Made by a program: the position numbers and the translations under genes
Assembly: GCA_963822145.1 (NCBI GenBank)
Contig: CAWGGG010000002.1
Location: 930,001-994,000 of the forward strand
Direction: 5' to 3'
DNA from: UBA5072 sp963822145
GTDB lineage: Bacteria; Bacteroidota; Bacteroidia; Bacteroidales; UBA10428
DNA length: 64,000 bases
Part shown: in pieces, positions 34,859-43,000 of the stretch
Layout: every line of letters begins with the position of its first letter
How positions within the stretch are numbered: position 1 is the stretch's first letter
The notes under the pieces: model-generated
What the model was told of the DNA's origin: nothing
The model's database searches: none
What the model saw: the letters and a program-made list of their open reading frames with translations, nothing else

Positions 34859-35416
34859 CCAAGTCCCACCAGAGCGACATTATGGTAGGGATCGGATTAT
34901 GGAATTCAAATGCAAGCCCTGTAGGGGCGACATTATGGTAGGGATCAAATTATGGAATTCAAATGCAAGCCCCATCGGGGTGAAATTACGGTAGAGATCG
35001 GATTATGGAATTCAGATGCAAGCCCCATCGGGGCGATATTATGGTAGGGATCGGATTATGGAATTCAGATACAAGCCCCATCGGGGCGACATTAGGGTAG
35101 GATCGGATTATGGAATTCAAATGCAAGCCCCATCGGGGCGACATTACGGTAGGGATCGGATTATGGAATTCAAATGCAAGCCCCATCGGGGGACATTATG
35201 GTAGGGATCAAATTATGGAATTCAAATGCAAGCCCCATCGGGGCGACATTACGGTAGGGATCGGATTATGGAATTCAGATGCAAGCCCTGTAGGGGCGAT
35301 ATTATGGTAGGGATCGGATTATGGAATTCAGATGCAAGCCCCATCGGGGCGACATTAGGGTAGGGATTGGATTATGGAATTCAGATGCAAGCCCCATCGG
35401 GGCGACATTATGGTAT
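34859..35416 (-). repeat. Left array: about 11 type-A hairpin elements, 53-bp period
   Basis: Units starting GCAAG sit at 34912, 34965, 35018, 35071, 35123, 35176, 35228, 35281, 35334 and 35387, spaced 53, 53, 53, 52, 53, 52, 53, 53 and 53 bases, after one degenerate unit at about 34860. Each has GCCCC-ATC-GGGGC (or GCCCT-GTA-GGGGC) then GACATTATGGTAG and a conserved spacer GGATCGGATTATGGAATTC. Read on the minus strand this is the head-stem order of the right array. Two units have one-base deletions, which show decay at the stem base or the GGG run. The spacer is conserved, so this is a tandem repeat and not a CRISPR. Confidence 0.88.
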
Positions 35417-35487
35417 AATTGCAGAATTATTTCTACATTTATCCATCATTGAGGCGCAATCCAGTTATTCATCAATACCGTTAAACC

Positions 35488-35949
35488 ATGGCAAACACTT
35501 ACACCCAATTTAACATCCACGCTGTCTTTTCTGTAAAAGGACGAGAGAATCTGCTTTCAGGGAAAATCCGTAATGAATTATTTCCCTATATCTCAGGTAT
35601 CATAAAAAGTACCGATAATTATCCACTCATTGTAAATGGATATAGGGATCATGTCCATCTTCTCTTTGAATTGAATCCTTCCAAATCAGTTTCTAATGTT
35701 ATGGAAAAAGTGAAAAGTAATTCATCAAAATGGATCAACGAAAAGAAATTCATGCCTGGCATATTCAGATGGCAGACCGGGTATGCTGCATTTTCATATT
35801 CCAGATCGCAACGGGATGATGTAATCCAATATATTGTTAATCAGGAAAAACATCATAAGAGGACAACTTTCCGGGAGGAATATTTGAATTTCATGGAGAA
35901 ATTCAAGGTGAATTTTGATAGGAAGTATTTGTTTGAGTTTTATGATTGA
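35488..35949 (+). CDS. tnpA: IS200/IS605-type Y1 transposase, RAYT-like
   Basis: The 153-residue protein is a single-domain HUH endonuclease. The metal-binding HUH pair is His55 and His57 in RDHVHLLFEL. The catalytic Tyr115 and Gln119 form Y-x3-Q in VIQYIVNQEKHH. WQTGYAAFSYSRSQ (95-108) and the C-terminal FMEKFKVNFDRKYLFE tail are typical of the Bacteroidota branch of this family. Such enzymes nick single-stranded DNA next to small hairpins. There is no tnpB partner. The gene is intact and has hairpin arrays on both sides; the right array begins 5 bases after the stop. It could be a resident REP-associated transposase or a decaying IS200-like element; context favours the first. Confidence 0.88.
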   Translation: MANTYTQFNIHAVFSVKGRENLLSGKIRNELFPYISGIIKSTDNYPLIVNGYRDHVHLLFELNPSKSVSNVMEKVKSNSSKWINEKKFMPGIFRWQTGYAAFSYSRSQRDDVIQYIVNQEKHHKRTTFREEYLNFMEKFKVNFDRKYLFEFYD

Positions 35950-35953
35950 TTTT

Positions 35954-36475
35954 CTACCATAATGTCACCCCTACGGGGCTTTGGTGTGACTGTGAATGAT
36001 CGTTTTCTACCATAATGCCGCACCGCTGGTGCTTACAATTCTATTAATGATATTTTTCTACCATAATGTCGCCCCTACGGGGCTTTGGGGGGACTGTGAA
36101 TGATCGTTTTCTACCATAATGCCGCACCGCTGGTGCTTACAATTCTATTAATGATATTTTTCTACCATAATGTCACCCCTACGGGGCTTTGGTGTGACTG
36201 TGAATGATCGTTTTCTACCATAATGCCGCACCGCTGGTGCTTACAATTCTATTAATGATATTTTTCTACCATAATGTCGCCCCTACGGGGCTTTGGGGGG
36301 ACTGTGAATGATCGTTTTCTACCATAATGCCGCACCGCTGGCGCTTACGATTCTATTAATGGTATTTTTCTACCATAATGTCACCCCTGCGGGGCTTTGG
36401 GGGGACTGTGAATGATCGTTTTCTACCATAATGCCGCACCGCTGGTGCTCACGATTCTATTAATGGTATTTTATG
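35954..36475 (+). repeat. Right array: five A-B hairpin pairs, 104-bp period, 208-bp higher-order unit
   Basis: CTACCATAATG heads occur at 35954, 36007, 36058, 36111, 36162, 36215, 36266, 36319, 36370 and 36423, with spacing alternating 53 and 51. Odd copies are type A and even copies type B. A copies themselves alternate: the first and third have GTCACCCC with a TTGGTGTG flank, the second and fourth GTCGCCCC with TTGGGGGG. Thus 35954-36161 and 36162-36369 are two near-identical 208-bp units, and the fifth pair is a hybrid. The differences lie mostly in the last B of unit two and in the fifth pair. Confidence 0.88.
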
Positions 36476-36680
36476 TACCATAATGCCGCACCTCCGGTGC
36501 TGTCAATTTATAATTATAACCCATGCCCCATCGGGGCGACATTACGGTAGAGATCGGATTATGGAATTCAAATGCAAGCCCCATCGGGGGACATTATGGT
36601 AGGGATCGGATTCTACCATTATGCCGCTGGCGCTCGCTATTCTATTTATGATATTTATTCTACCATAATAACCAACTTCC
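36475..36680. repeat. Outer right hairpin elements, including two left-type units
   Basis: A B element (stem GCACC-TCC-GGTGC) is followed by two A elements in minus orientation with the left-array spacer (GGATTATGGAATTC), then two truncated heads at about 36612 and 36659. The order copies the left edge of the locus in the same orientation. Confidence 0.75.
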
Positions 36681-36722
36681 GGTGTTTTGGTGAGCGTGTG
36701 CCAACGGAATAGCCCTTAAAAA

Positions 36723-36744
36723 CCCCAGGAATTTATTCCTGGGG
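36723..36744. repeat. Isolated perfect 9-bp hairpin
   Basis: CCCCAGGAA-TTTA-TTCCTGGGG is a perfect inverted repeat with a 4-base loop. No T-run follows on the plus strand, so a classical terminator is unlikely on that strand. It is not an A or B element. The spacer 36681-36953 otherwise has no gene. Confidence 0.6.
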
Positions 36745-36896
36745 GGCTGGATAATTCATCTGGTCAAAATTCTTTGTTTATGGTGTGAACGAGGCTGCTA
36801 AAAGAACTGGATTCATTTTATTTTTCCCCCGCCGACACAACTGTATTCGTATTCATCCCCTCCTCGGGATACTGTTATTTCCCCTGGGAATAATGA

Positions 36897-36926
36897 ATGC
36901 AATTCCAACTACTGACATAATTTCGC
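36897..36926 (+). repeat. Degenerate type-A element outside the array
   Basis: CTACTGACATAATTTCG followed by CCCCTTAGGA resembles a decayed type-A head and half-stem. It suggests that the locus once reached closer to the next gene. Weak match; could be chance. Confidence 0.35.
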
Positions 36927-36953
36927 CCCTTAGGAACAATTAATATCCTGAAT

Positions 36954-37445
36954 TTACGGTGTTTTTTGAAGAATAGCCTGCAGGTTGAAGTACTTGCATA
37001 CTTTCTGTACTTCTTCCTGTGTAGAATTCTGGTCGATCGCCATCTGAAACTGGTCACCACGGTAAACATAATATTTGCAGCAGGTAGTTACAGACGTCAT
37101 TCTGTCGTCCTGCTCATAAATGCTTTGCTCAAACCTGTAAAGATTGCAGTCTTCATGGCTTTTTACCAGTTCCATGAATACCATCTGGTCAGTTGGTTTG
37201 CCGTTCTCATACAACTGCATTTTATTATAAATCTTACCTTCTATAGAATACGAGGTTATCTCCTCAATGGGCAAGGAAAACTTTTTTCCGTCCGGCAATT
37301 CAATCCTTGCTTTATTCATCCCCATGGTAATTTTCCTGCAATCGGTTTTACCGGAACTGGTTACATACCATCCACCGGTAGGTTCGATAGCCAGGCCTGA
37401 CAGGCAAATTCCAGCTGCCAGGAAGAGAAGCAAAAGCTTTTTCAT
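36954..37445 (-). CDS. Exported protein of unknown function
   Basis: The 163-residue product starts with a signal peptide (KKLLLLFLAAGICLSGLA). The body is rich in Lys, Tyr and Cys (five Cys in the mature part: DCRK, DCNLY, TTCCKYYVY, VCKYF), mostly even in spacing and compatible with disulfides. It has repeated short strands but no motif I know. It stands alone beside the repeat locus. Upstream, 37446-37676 is a 231-base gap with short GTGCAG repeats at 37608-37634 and no gene. Confidence 0.6.
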   Translation of the reverse strand: MKKLLLLFLAAGICLSGLAIEPTGGWYVTSSGKTDCRKITMGMNKARIELPDGKKFSLPIEEITSYSIEGKIYNKMQLYENGKPTDQMVFMELVKSHEDCNLYRFEQSIYEQDDRMTSVTTCCKYYVYRGDQFQMAIDQNSTQEEVQKVCKYFNLQAILQKTP

Positions 37446-37676
37446 TTTCGATCCTCCACATTATGGGTTATAAAATTTTGATTTAGGTAGACTTATGACC
37501 ATACAAAATTGGCACAAAGCGTGTGTCAATGCATAGCAAAACGGTTGCGGGTTATTTCAATTTTGATGCAGGGATTACAGGGTTTTTGCAGAAGGTTATA
37601 AGAAAAAGTCGTGCAGTCGTGCAGCGTGCAGTCCTTGGGACAGTCCTGCAGTTATGGTCGTTTAGTTGTGCGGGTT

Positions 37677-39599
37677 TTAATTTGGCACGCTCAGATCGGT
37701 GAAGTAATCCGAAAATCCCATCTTTTTCATGAGTTCCCGGGATCTTGGATCGGTCCGGATGTCCTTAAATACGGGGTCAATATATACATTAACTATGGTA
37801 TGCTCATCATAAGCTTTTTCAAGCCACTCCAGGGCTTTCTCATACTCCTTCATCTGGGCATAGTACAGGGCGATATTGTAACTATGATAGGGATTCTTTT
37901 TTTCAATTTCCATCACATATTGAATCATGCCATTTATACCGGCTTTATCGAAGGCGATTTTCAAACCCTTCTCCTTGTTCTTCAATTCCGGTGTTGTACC
38001 ATATATTTTCTCGACAACCTCCAGTGCGTTTATTCCCTCACCCTTTGCAATATAAATATTCCAGAGTATCCATAAGCTTGAAACAAAGGTTGAATCAATT
38101 TCCTGTATGATCTTAATCTCATCCATGGCTTCTGCAGTTCTGCCTTCGCAGTAAAATTGGTACGCGCTCACCTGACGATTGATTAAGGATAAAGGATCAA
38201 GCTCCAGGGCTATGTTTATTTGACGGCGGGCTTCTTCACTTTCACCCAGTAAGAATAGCAGTTCAGCATAATACTGCCGGGCCATGGCATAGTCTGGATT
38301 GCATGAAATAGCAAATAAAAATTCTTTCCGGGCATCCTCCCATTTCCAATCCCACCATGTGAAAACACCACCTAATGTGGCATAGGCTTCGGCCAGGTTA
38401 GTGTCAATCTCAATTGCTTTTTGAGCCATTAATTTTGCCCGGGCATATCCATTGATGCGGGGACACCATTTCCAAACACTCTGAATGAGGTAGGCATCAG
38501 CCAGTCCGGCGTAGGCAAGTGCATAATCCGGATCTGCTGCAACGGATTGTTCAAAATATACTATGGCTTTCTTAAGTCCTTCTTCCGTTCTTTTATTCCA
38601 GAAGAAACGCCCCCTCAAGTAAAGGTCATAAGCTGGTGAACTCCGAGTGGGTACTTTATCAATTCTTTCAATTTCCTTTTCTGAAAGAACTGCTTCCAGT
38701 TCTCGGGCAATGCTTTTGGCGATATCGCTCTGTATGGTGAAAATATCGGTGAGTTGACGGTCATATTTCTCGGACCAGATATGCTGATCATGACGGGCAT
38801 CAATAAGCTGGACAAAAATCCTGGCCTTGTTCTCATATTTCAGAACACTTCCTTCCAGCACAAAGCCAACATGCAACTCTTCTGCGATTTGCGGCGAGGT
38901 CAGACTGCTTCCCCGGAAATGTTCTGCGGTGGTACGCGAGATCACCCGGATATCCCGGATCCGGATCAGATTGTTGAGGATATCCTCCATGACGCCGTCG
39001 GCAAAATACTGATTTCCGGGGTCTTCGCTGAGGTTTTTAAAGGGGAGGACGACAATAGACTGATCATGATCCTTGATCCGGTCAACCCTGCTGCCGATGA
39101 GATTTTTAAAAATGGAAAAGTCAGAAAAATAAAACAACAATAACAGGATCAGCAATGCAAAGAATGTTACAGAGAGAATCGTAAATATCTTCTTCTTGCT
39201 GTTGTTCCGTTTTAAAACTTCCGGTTCAGGTTCAAATGGAGGGCTTTCGGATTCATGCATTTCCAATTTCCTGACTTCACCCGGCGGATATCCGTAATAT
39301 TCGTGAAAGCATTTGTTAAAGTAAGCCGGACTGCTGAAACCCACCCTGAAGGCTATCTCTGCTGCGGTAGCCTCATGGTGCCGGAGCATTTCCATGGCTT
39401 TCCGAAGACGATACTCACGGACATACCGGGTTAGTGATTTTTTGACAATGGATTTCAGCCTGCGGTGGATGCCCGAGCGGCTCAGACCTATTTCACGGGA
39501 TATTTCAGCCACACCGAACTGTTCATTGTGAAGGTTGGATTCGATGATCTCATTTAACCTGTTGAGAAATACCTGCTCCATCGATAGGGTTTGATTCAT
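37677..39599 (-). CDS. Membrane-anchored AraC-type regulator with TolB-like and TPR domains
   Basis: From ATG 39599 the protein has 640 residues. Residues 1-110 are an AraC-type helix-turn-helix (VAEISREIGLSRSGIHRRLKSI, AAEIAFRVGFSSPAYFNKCFHEYYGYPPGE). A single membrane helix follows (FTILSVTFFALLILLLLFYF). Then comes a TolB-N/FlgO-like module (SIVVLPFKNLSEDP, YFADGVMEDILNNL, VISRTTAEHF, GFVLEGSVLK) and at least five TPR repeats. The DNA-binding end would be cytoplasmic and the sensory end periplasmic, the layout of CadC-like one-component membrane regulators. The signal and target genes are unknown. Confidence 0.85.
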   Translation of the reverse strand: MNQTLSMEQVFLNRLNEIIESNLHNEQFGVAEISREIGLSRSGIHRRLKSIVKKSLTRYVREYRLRKAMEMLRHHEATAAEIAFRVGFSSPAYFNKCFHEYYGYPPGEVRKLEMHESESPPFEPEPEVLKRNNSKKKIFTILSVTFFALLILLLLFYFSDFSIFKNLIGSRVDRIKDHDQSIVVLPFKNLSEDPGNQYFADGVMEDILNNLIRIRDIRVISRTTAEHFRGSSLTSPQIAEELHVGFVLEGSVLKYENKARIFVQLIDARHDQHIWSEKYDRQLTDIFTIQSDIAKSIARELEAVLSEKEIERIDKVPTRSSPAYDLYLRGRFFWNKRTEEGLKKAIVYFEQSVAADPDYALAYAGLADAYLIQSVWKWCPRINGYARAKLMAQKAIEIDTNLAEAYATLGGVFTWWDWKWEDARKEFLFAISCNPDYAMARQYYAELLFLLGESEEARRQINIALELDPLSLINRQVSAYQFYCEGRTAEAMDEIKIIQEIDSTFVSSLWILWNIYIAKGEGINALEVVEKIYGTTPELKNKEKGLKIAFDKAGINGMIQYVMEIEKKNPYHSYNIALYYAQMKEYEKALEWLEKAYDEHTIVNVYIDPVFKDIRTDPRSRELMKKMGFSDYFTDLSVPN

Positions 39600-39791
39600 G
39601 GCAGTATATTTCAACGAGTTAAATGTACGAAATTCCTTTGATGAATGCAATAGGTGGAAAGGAGGTGGAGTTGGTGCGATTGGGAGAATCCACGAGCAAC
39701 AGTATTTGACTGATCTGCTCTGTAGGCGGGTGGTTCAGAGCAAAACATTTAGAAATCAAGGAATTATTGTAAGAATTCCCATTATTAAACA

Positions 39792-39799
39792 TAACTTTG
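39792..39799 (+). promoter_or_regulatory. Putative -7 promoter element (TAACTTTG) at the START gene
   Basis: TAACTTTG matches TAnnTTTG, with a TTG 22 bases upstream (39767-39769). The predicted transcription start, near 39806, coincides with the first codons of the gene (ATG 39804/39807), which would make a leaderless or nearly leaderless message. Confidence 0.4.
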
Positions 39800-39803
39800 C
39801 AGC

Positions 39804-40451
39804 ATGATGAAAGAAGTGTTTTTGGGTTACTGTCTGTTGTTTTCATTGACCGGAGCCAAACCTGCCCGCGAAGAGACCGCAGATGATAATCGATCCAGCA
39901 GTGAATGGGAACTCGACAGGAATTCAGATGGTGTTAAAACCTATACCCGATGGATCGTAATGGACGGATCTCAGAAAACAAGGGAGCGAAAAGGGGAAAC
40001 AGTGATTAATTGTTCTGTAAATGATTTGGTTATGCTGTTAAGCGACAGCAAAAGCGCAAAAAATTGGATGTCGGGCATAAAAGAAAATTACTGCCTGAAA
40101 CAGATCAGCATTTCGGAATGGTATACCTATACCCTGTTTGATATTCCATGGCCTTTCGAGCAGCGTGATCTGATTTCAAACTATCGGGTAAATTCTTCGG
40201 AGGAGGGGAAGAAGACCACCATCCTGATCAGCAGCAGGGAGCATTACCTGCCAGAAAAGCAATCCATCAAAAGGCTAACGAATTACACTGGAACCTGGAC
40301 CATAATCAGGATAACAGATGAAAAAGTATTTGTGTCCTTCTCTGCCATGTCCAATATGCCTCCCATGTTTCCCAGGTTTATCCAGGACCCGGTCCTGATA
40401 CAAATGTTTCACAACAACCTGGTGAAATTGAAAAAACTGATGGATAGCTGA
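39804..40451 (+). CDS. START-domain protein, probably exported
   Basis: The 215-residue protein has a short hydrophobic N-terminus (VFLGYCLLFSLTGAKPA), likely a signal peptide. It continues with a START/lipid-binding fold: W-E-L-D-R-NSDGVKTYTRW, ETVINCSVNDLVMLLSD, NWMSGIKENYCLK, FDIPWPFEQRDLISNY, and a final amphipathic helix. START domains hold lipids or other hydrophobic ligands in a deep pocket. The ligand is unknown. The gene is divergent from the membrane-anchored regulator 205 bases upstream, which could be its control gene (inference). Confidence 0.75.
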   Translation: MMKEVFLGYCLLFSLTGAKPAREETADDNRSSSEWELDRNSDGVKTYTRWIVMDGSQKTRERKGETVINCSVNDLVMLLSDSKSAKNWMSGIKENYCLKQISISEWYTYTLFDIPWPFEQRDLISNYRVNSSEEGKKTTILISSREHYLPEKQSIKRLTNYTGTWTIIRITDEKVFVSFSAMSNMPPMFPRFIQDPVLIQMFHNNLVKLKKLMDS

Positions 40452-40493
40452 AAGAGTATCCCGAGAAGCCTCTGCGAAGGCAGACATCTCCGA

Positions 40494-41198
40494 TTAGTCT
40501 CTCCTTCCCATAAACAGGAATATGTAATACAACAGCATGGCCAGGGAGGAAAGCGCGGCAACCACATAGGTGTAAGCAGCCCATTTCAGCGCATCCTTTG
40601 CCTGGGGAGCCGTATCGTAACCGGTTACATTGGAATTGTTCAGCCAGGCCAGGGCACGCTGACTGGCATTGATCTCAACCGGCAGTGTAACCAGGGCAAA
40701 TGCGGTAAATATGCCATAACAGGCAATAATTACTATTAATGCCAGGTCAAAACTGAATATGCTCCGGAAAGCGAAAGCTCCGAAAAACATGGCAATAAAG
40801 ATAATATTCATCACCTTGGCGCTGACATTCTGAATGGGAACCAGTGCCGAGCGAAATTTCAGAGGTGCATAAGCCTGGGCATGCTGCACGGCATGACCGC
40901 ATTCATGCGCTGCTACAGCGGCTGCGGATACGCTTTTGCCATAATAAACATCGCGACTGAGATTAACCGTTTTATCCAGCGGATTGTAATGGTCGGTTAG
41001 TTGTCCTTCTACCGATATTACCGATACATCATTAATTCCATTTTCATGGAGCATTTTTTCGGCCACATCCCTTCCCGTCATACCATAGTTTACCGGTATC
41101 TGAGAATAACGTTTAAAGCGGGATTTCAGCTGTGCGCTAACAATCCAGCTCAGCAGCATGAATACGCCTAATATAATCAACTGTCCCATTGATATCAT
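40494..41198 (-). CDS. Membrane zinc metallopeptidase (YugP-like family)
   Basis: The 234-residue protein matches the PF04298 family. It has an N-terminal membrane helix, a GRDVAEKML segment, H-E-C-G-H in AAHECGHAVQHA (His98, His102) as the HExxH zinc site, and three more membrane helices. A third zinc ligand should lie downstream, near LPVEINASQRALAWL. Its role in bacteria is unclear. It is divergent from the M2 peptidase gene, with a 113-base spacer that contains a perfect palindrome. Confidence 0.88.
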   Translation of the reverse strand: MISMGQLIILGVFMLLSWIVSAQLKSRFKRYSQIPVNYGMTGRDVAEKMLHENGINDVSVISVEGQLTDHYNPLDKTVNLSRDVYYGKSVSAAAVAAHECGHAVQHAQAYAPLKFRSALVPIQNVSAKVMNIIFIAMFFGAFAFRSIFSFDLALIVIIACYGIFTAFALVTLPVEINASQRALAWLNNSNVTGYDTAPQAKDALKWAAYTYVVAALSSLAMLLYYIFLFMGRRD

Positions 41199-41271
41199 TG
41201 TAATTTCATTTTTAAATTCATACTTTTCTACCCTTCAAATGTCCTGCCAAAATTAGCTAAAACAGTCCAAA

Positions 41272-41284
41272 TGCCAAATTGGCA
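41272..41284. promoter_or_regulatory. Perfect palindrome between two divergent peptidase genes
   Basis: TGCCAA-A-TTGGCA is a perfect 13-base inverted repeat, 28 bases before the first possible start of the M2 peptidase gene. A partial copy (CTGCCAAAATT) lies 30 bases upstream. It could be an operator for one or both genes; nothing else supports that. Confidence 0.35.
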
Positions 41285-41326
41285 GGTGTTAAAATAGTGT
41301 AAAATTAATACATGAGGAAAGTGACT

Positions 41327-43000
41327 ATGAAAAAAGTAATGGTATTTTCGCTGCTGGTCATGTTGATTATCAGCTGTAAATCAGGAAATAAAATGGAAAA
41401 TGATCTTAAGGTTTTTATCGATTCCCTCGAAGTGAAAGTAAAGCCAGTAGAAGCGGGTGCTGCCCTGGCTTCTTTTAATGCTGCCATTACCGGTAAAGAT
41501 GAGGAATACAATAAATCGAGCGAGCTGAATATCCAGCTTTCAAAGATCTATGCGGATAAAAATGCTTTTGCTGAACTCAGGAAATTCAAGGAGTCGGGAC
41601 AGATCAGCGATAGCCTGCTGAACCGGCAGATGATCCTGTTGTACAATACTTTCCTGGCCAACCAGGTGGACGAAAAGAAAATGGAAGAGCTGATCCGTGC
41701 ACAGTCCAGGCTCGAGCAAAAATACTCCACCTTCCGGGCTGTTGTTGATGGTAAGAAATTTACTGATAATGAGATCGAAACGGTGCTGAAGAATTCGGTT
41801 AATAGCAGGGACCTTGAGCAATACTGGATGGCCAGCAAACAGATCGGTGATTCGGTAGCTCCCGATGTCATCAGCCTGGTGAAAAAGCGAAATGAAATTG
41901 CCCGTGAGCTGGGCTTTTCCAACTATCACGACATGTCGCTCCGGCTTTCAGATCAGGATCCTGCGCAGATCGAAAAACTTTTTAACGAGCTCGATTCCCT
42001 TACCCGTGATACCTTTATTGCGCTTAAAAAACAAATTGATGGTGTGCTGGCGGAAAAATACAGGACGAAGCCTGAGAGCCTGATGCCCTGGCATTATCAG
42101 AACCGCTTCTTTCAGGAAGCTCCCGCCATATATAATGTAAACCTCGACAGCTATTATGACGGCAAGGATGTGGTGACACTCACCCGCGATTACTTCGCCG
42201 GTATCGGATTGGGTGCGTCGGAAATACTGGCCAAAAGCGATTTGTATGAAAAAGAGGGCAAGTACCAACATGCCTTCTGCACCCACATCGATCGCTCAGG
42301 TGACGTCAGAGTGGTGTGCAATGTAAAAAATAACAACCAGTGGATGAGTACCATGCTTCATGAAATCGGTCACGGGGTGTATGACAGGAACATCGACATG
42401 TCTTTACCCTATTTCCTGCGAACCCCGGCCCATACCTTCACCACAGAAGCCATTGCCATGATCTTCGGCAGACTATCCTCCAACCCTTACTGGCTGCGTG
42501 ATAATGCGGGTATTTCTGCAGAAGAGGCTGAAAAGATCCGTGAGGATGTAAGGAACAACCTCAGATTGGAACAACTGGTCTTCAGCCGCTGGAGCCAGGT
42601 GATGTTCCGTTTCGAAAAGAGCATGTATGCTGATCCCGATCAGGATCTTAACAAGCTGTGGTGGGACCTGGTGGAAAGATACCAGCAGCTTAAAAAGCCT
42701 GAGGGACGGAACCATGCCGACTGGGCCTCCAAGATCCACATTGCCAGCTATCCATGTTACTATCACAATTACCAGCTGGGTGAACTGCTCGCCTCTCAGC
42801 TGCAGGCCTATATCAACATTAATGTACTGAAAGTGGGGGCGAACGATATTGTCAGCCTGAGTAACAACCCGGAAATTGGTAATTACTTCCTGGGAAAGGT
42901 ATTTCGGCCCGGCGCCAGATATCAGTGGAATGACATGATCCGCAGGGCTACAGGTGAGGAGCTGACGGCCAGGTATTATGCCGCGCAGTTTGTTGAATAG
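41327..43000 (+). CDS. M2-like zinc dipeptidyl-carboxypeptidase lipoprotein
   Basis: From ATG 41327 the product has 557 residues with a lipobox ending L-I-I-S-C-K; an upstream ATG at 41312 is possible. The zinc site is H-E-x-x-H in MLHEIGHGVYD (His345, Glu346, His349) plus Glu in TTEAIAMIFGRL. The surrounding TPAHTFTTEAIAM run resembles the M2 (angiotensin-converting enzyme) family and related peptidyl-dipeptidases. These release dipeptides from C-termini, which would complement the N-terminal S46 and S37 exopeptidases in this window. The stop is embedded in a heptanucleotide repeat. Confidence 0.85.
   Translation: MKKVMVFSLLVMLIISCKSGNKMENDLKVFIDSLEVKVKPVEAGAALASFNAAITGKDEEYNKSSELNIQLSKIYADKNAFAELRKFKESGQISDSLLNRQMILLYNTFLANQVDEKKMEELIRAQSRLEQKYSTFRAVVDGKKFTDNEIETVLKNSVNSRDLEQYWMASKQIGDSVAPDVISLVKKRNEIARELGFSNYHDMSLRLSDQDPAQIEKLFNELDSLTRDTFIALKKQIDGVLAEKYRTKPESLMPWHYQNRFFQEAPAIYNVNLDSYYDGKDVVTLTRDYFAGIGLGASEILAKSDLYEKEGKYQHAFCTHIDRSGDVRVVCNVKNNNQWMSTMLHEIGHGVYDRNIDMSLPYFLRTPAHTFTTEAIAMIFGRLSSNPYWLRDNAGISAEEAEKIREDVRNNLRLEQLVFSRWSQVMFRFEKSMYADPDQDLNKLWWDLVERYQQLKKPEGRNHADWASKIHIASYPCYYHNYQLGELLASQLQAYININVLKVGANDIVSLSNNPEIGNYFLGKVFRPGARYQWNDMIRRATGEELTARYYAAQFVE

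Larger units (their letters stand above)
34741..36680. mobile_element. REP/RAYT-like locus: Y1 transposase gene enclosed by hairpin-repeat arrays
   Basis: About 1.9 kb is made of short hairpin elements around a single IS200-type transposase gene. Two element types share a head CTACCATAATG and a 5-bp stem with a 3-base loop: type A has GCCCC-N3-GGGGC, type B has GCACC-N3-GGTGC. Left of the gene, about eleven A elements lie in minus orientation with a 53-bp period. Right of it, A and B alternate in plus orientation. Heads of both arrays face the gene. A 130-base direct repeat (B element plus A-minus units) brackets the locus at about 34812-34945 and 36475-36610. No target-site duplication or second IS end was identified. 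Confidence 0.75.

Noticed and set aside
34986..35310. Reading frames of 60-70 codons in the left array
   Set aside because: They are made only of the 53-bp repeat read in several frames on both strands; no start signal, and they change with each one-base indel.
34859..36475. CRISPR array
   Set aside because: The spacers between repeats are as conserved as the repeats, the period is 53 or 51+53 bases, and no cas genes are present. It is a tandem hairpin repeat.
36723..36744. Rho-independent terminator
   Set aside because: The hairpin is strong, but no T-run follows on the plus strand. On the minus strand only a short T-rich stretch follows (TTTTTAAGGG), and no minus gene ends there.
37608..37634. 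GTGCAG short repeat as a regulatory site
   Set aside because: Three to four imperfect copies in a gene-free spacer, with no symmetric structure; probably low-complexity sequence.
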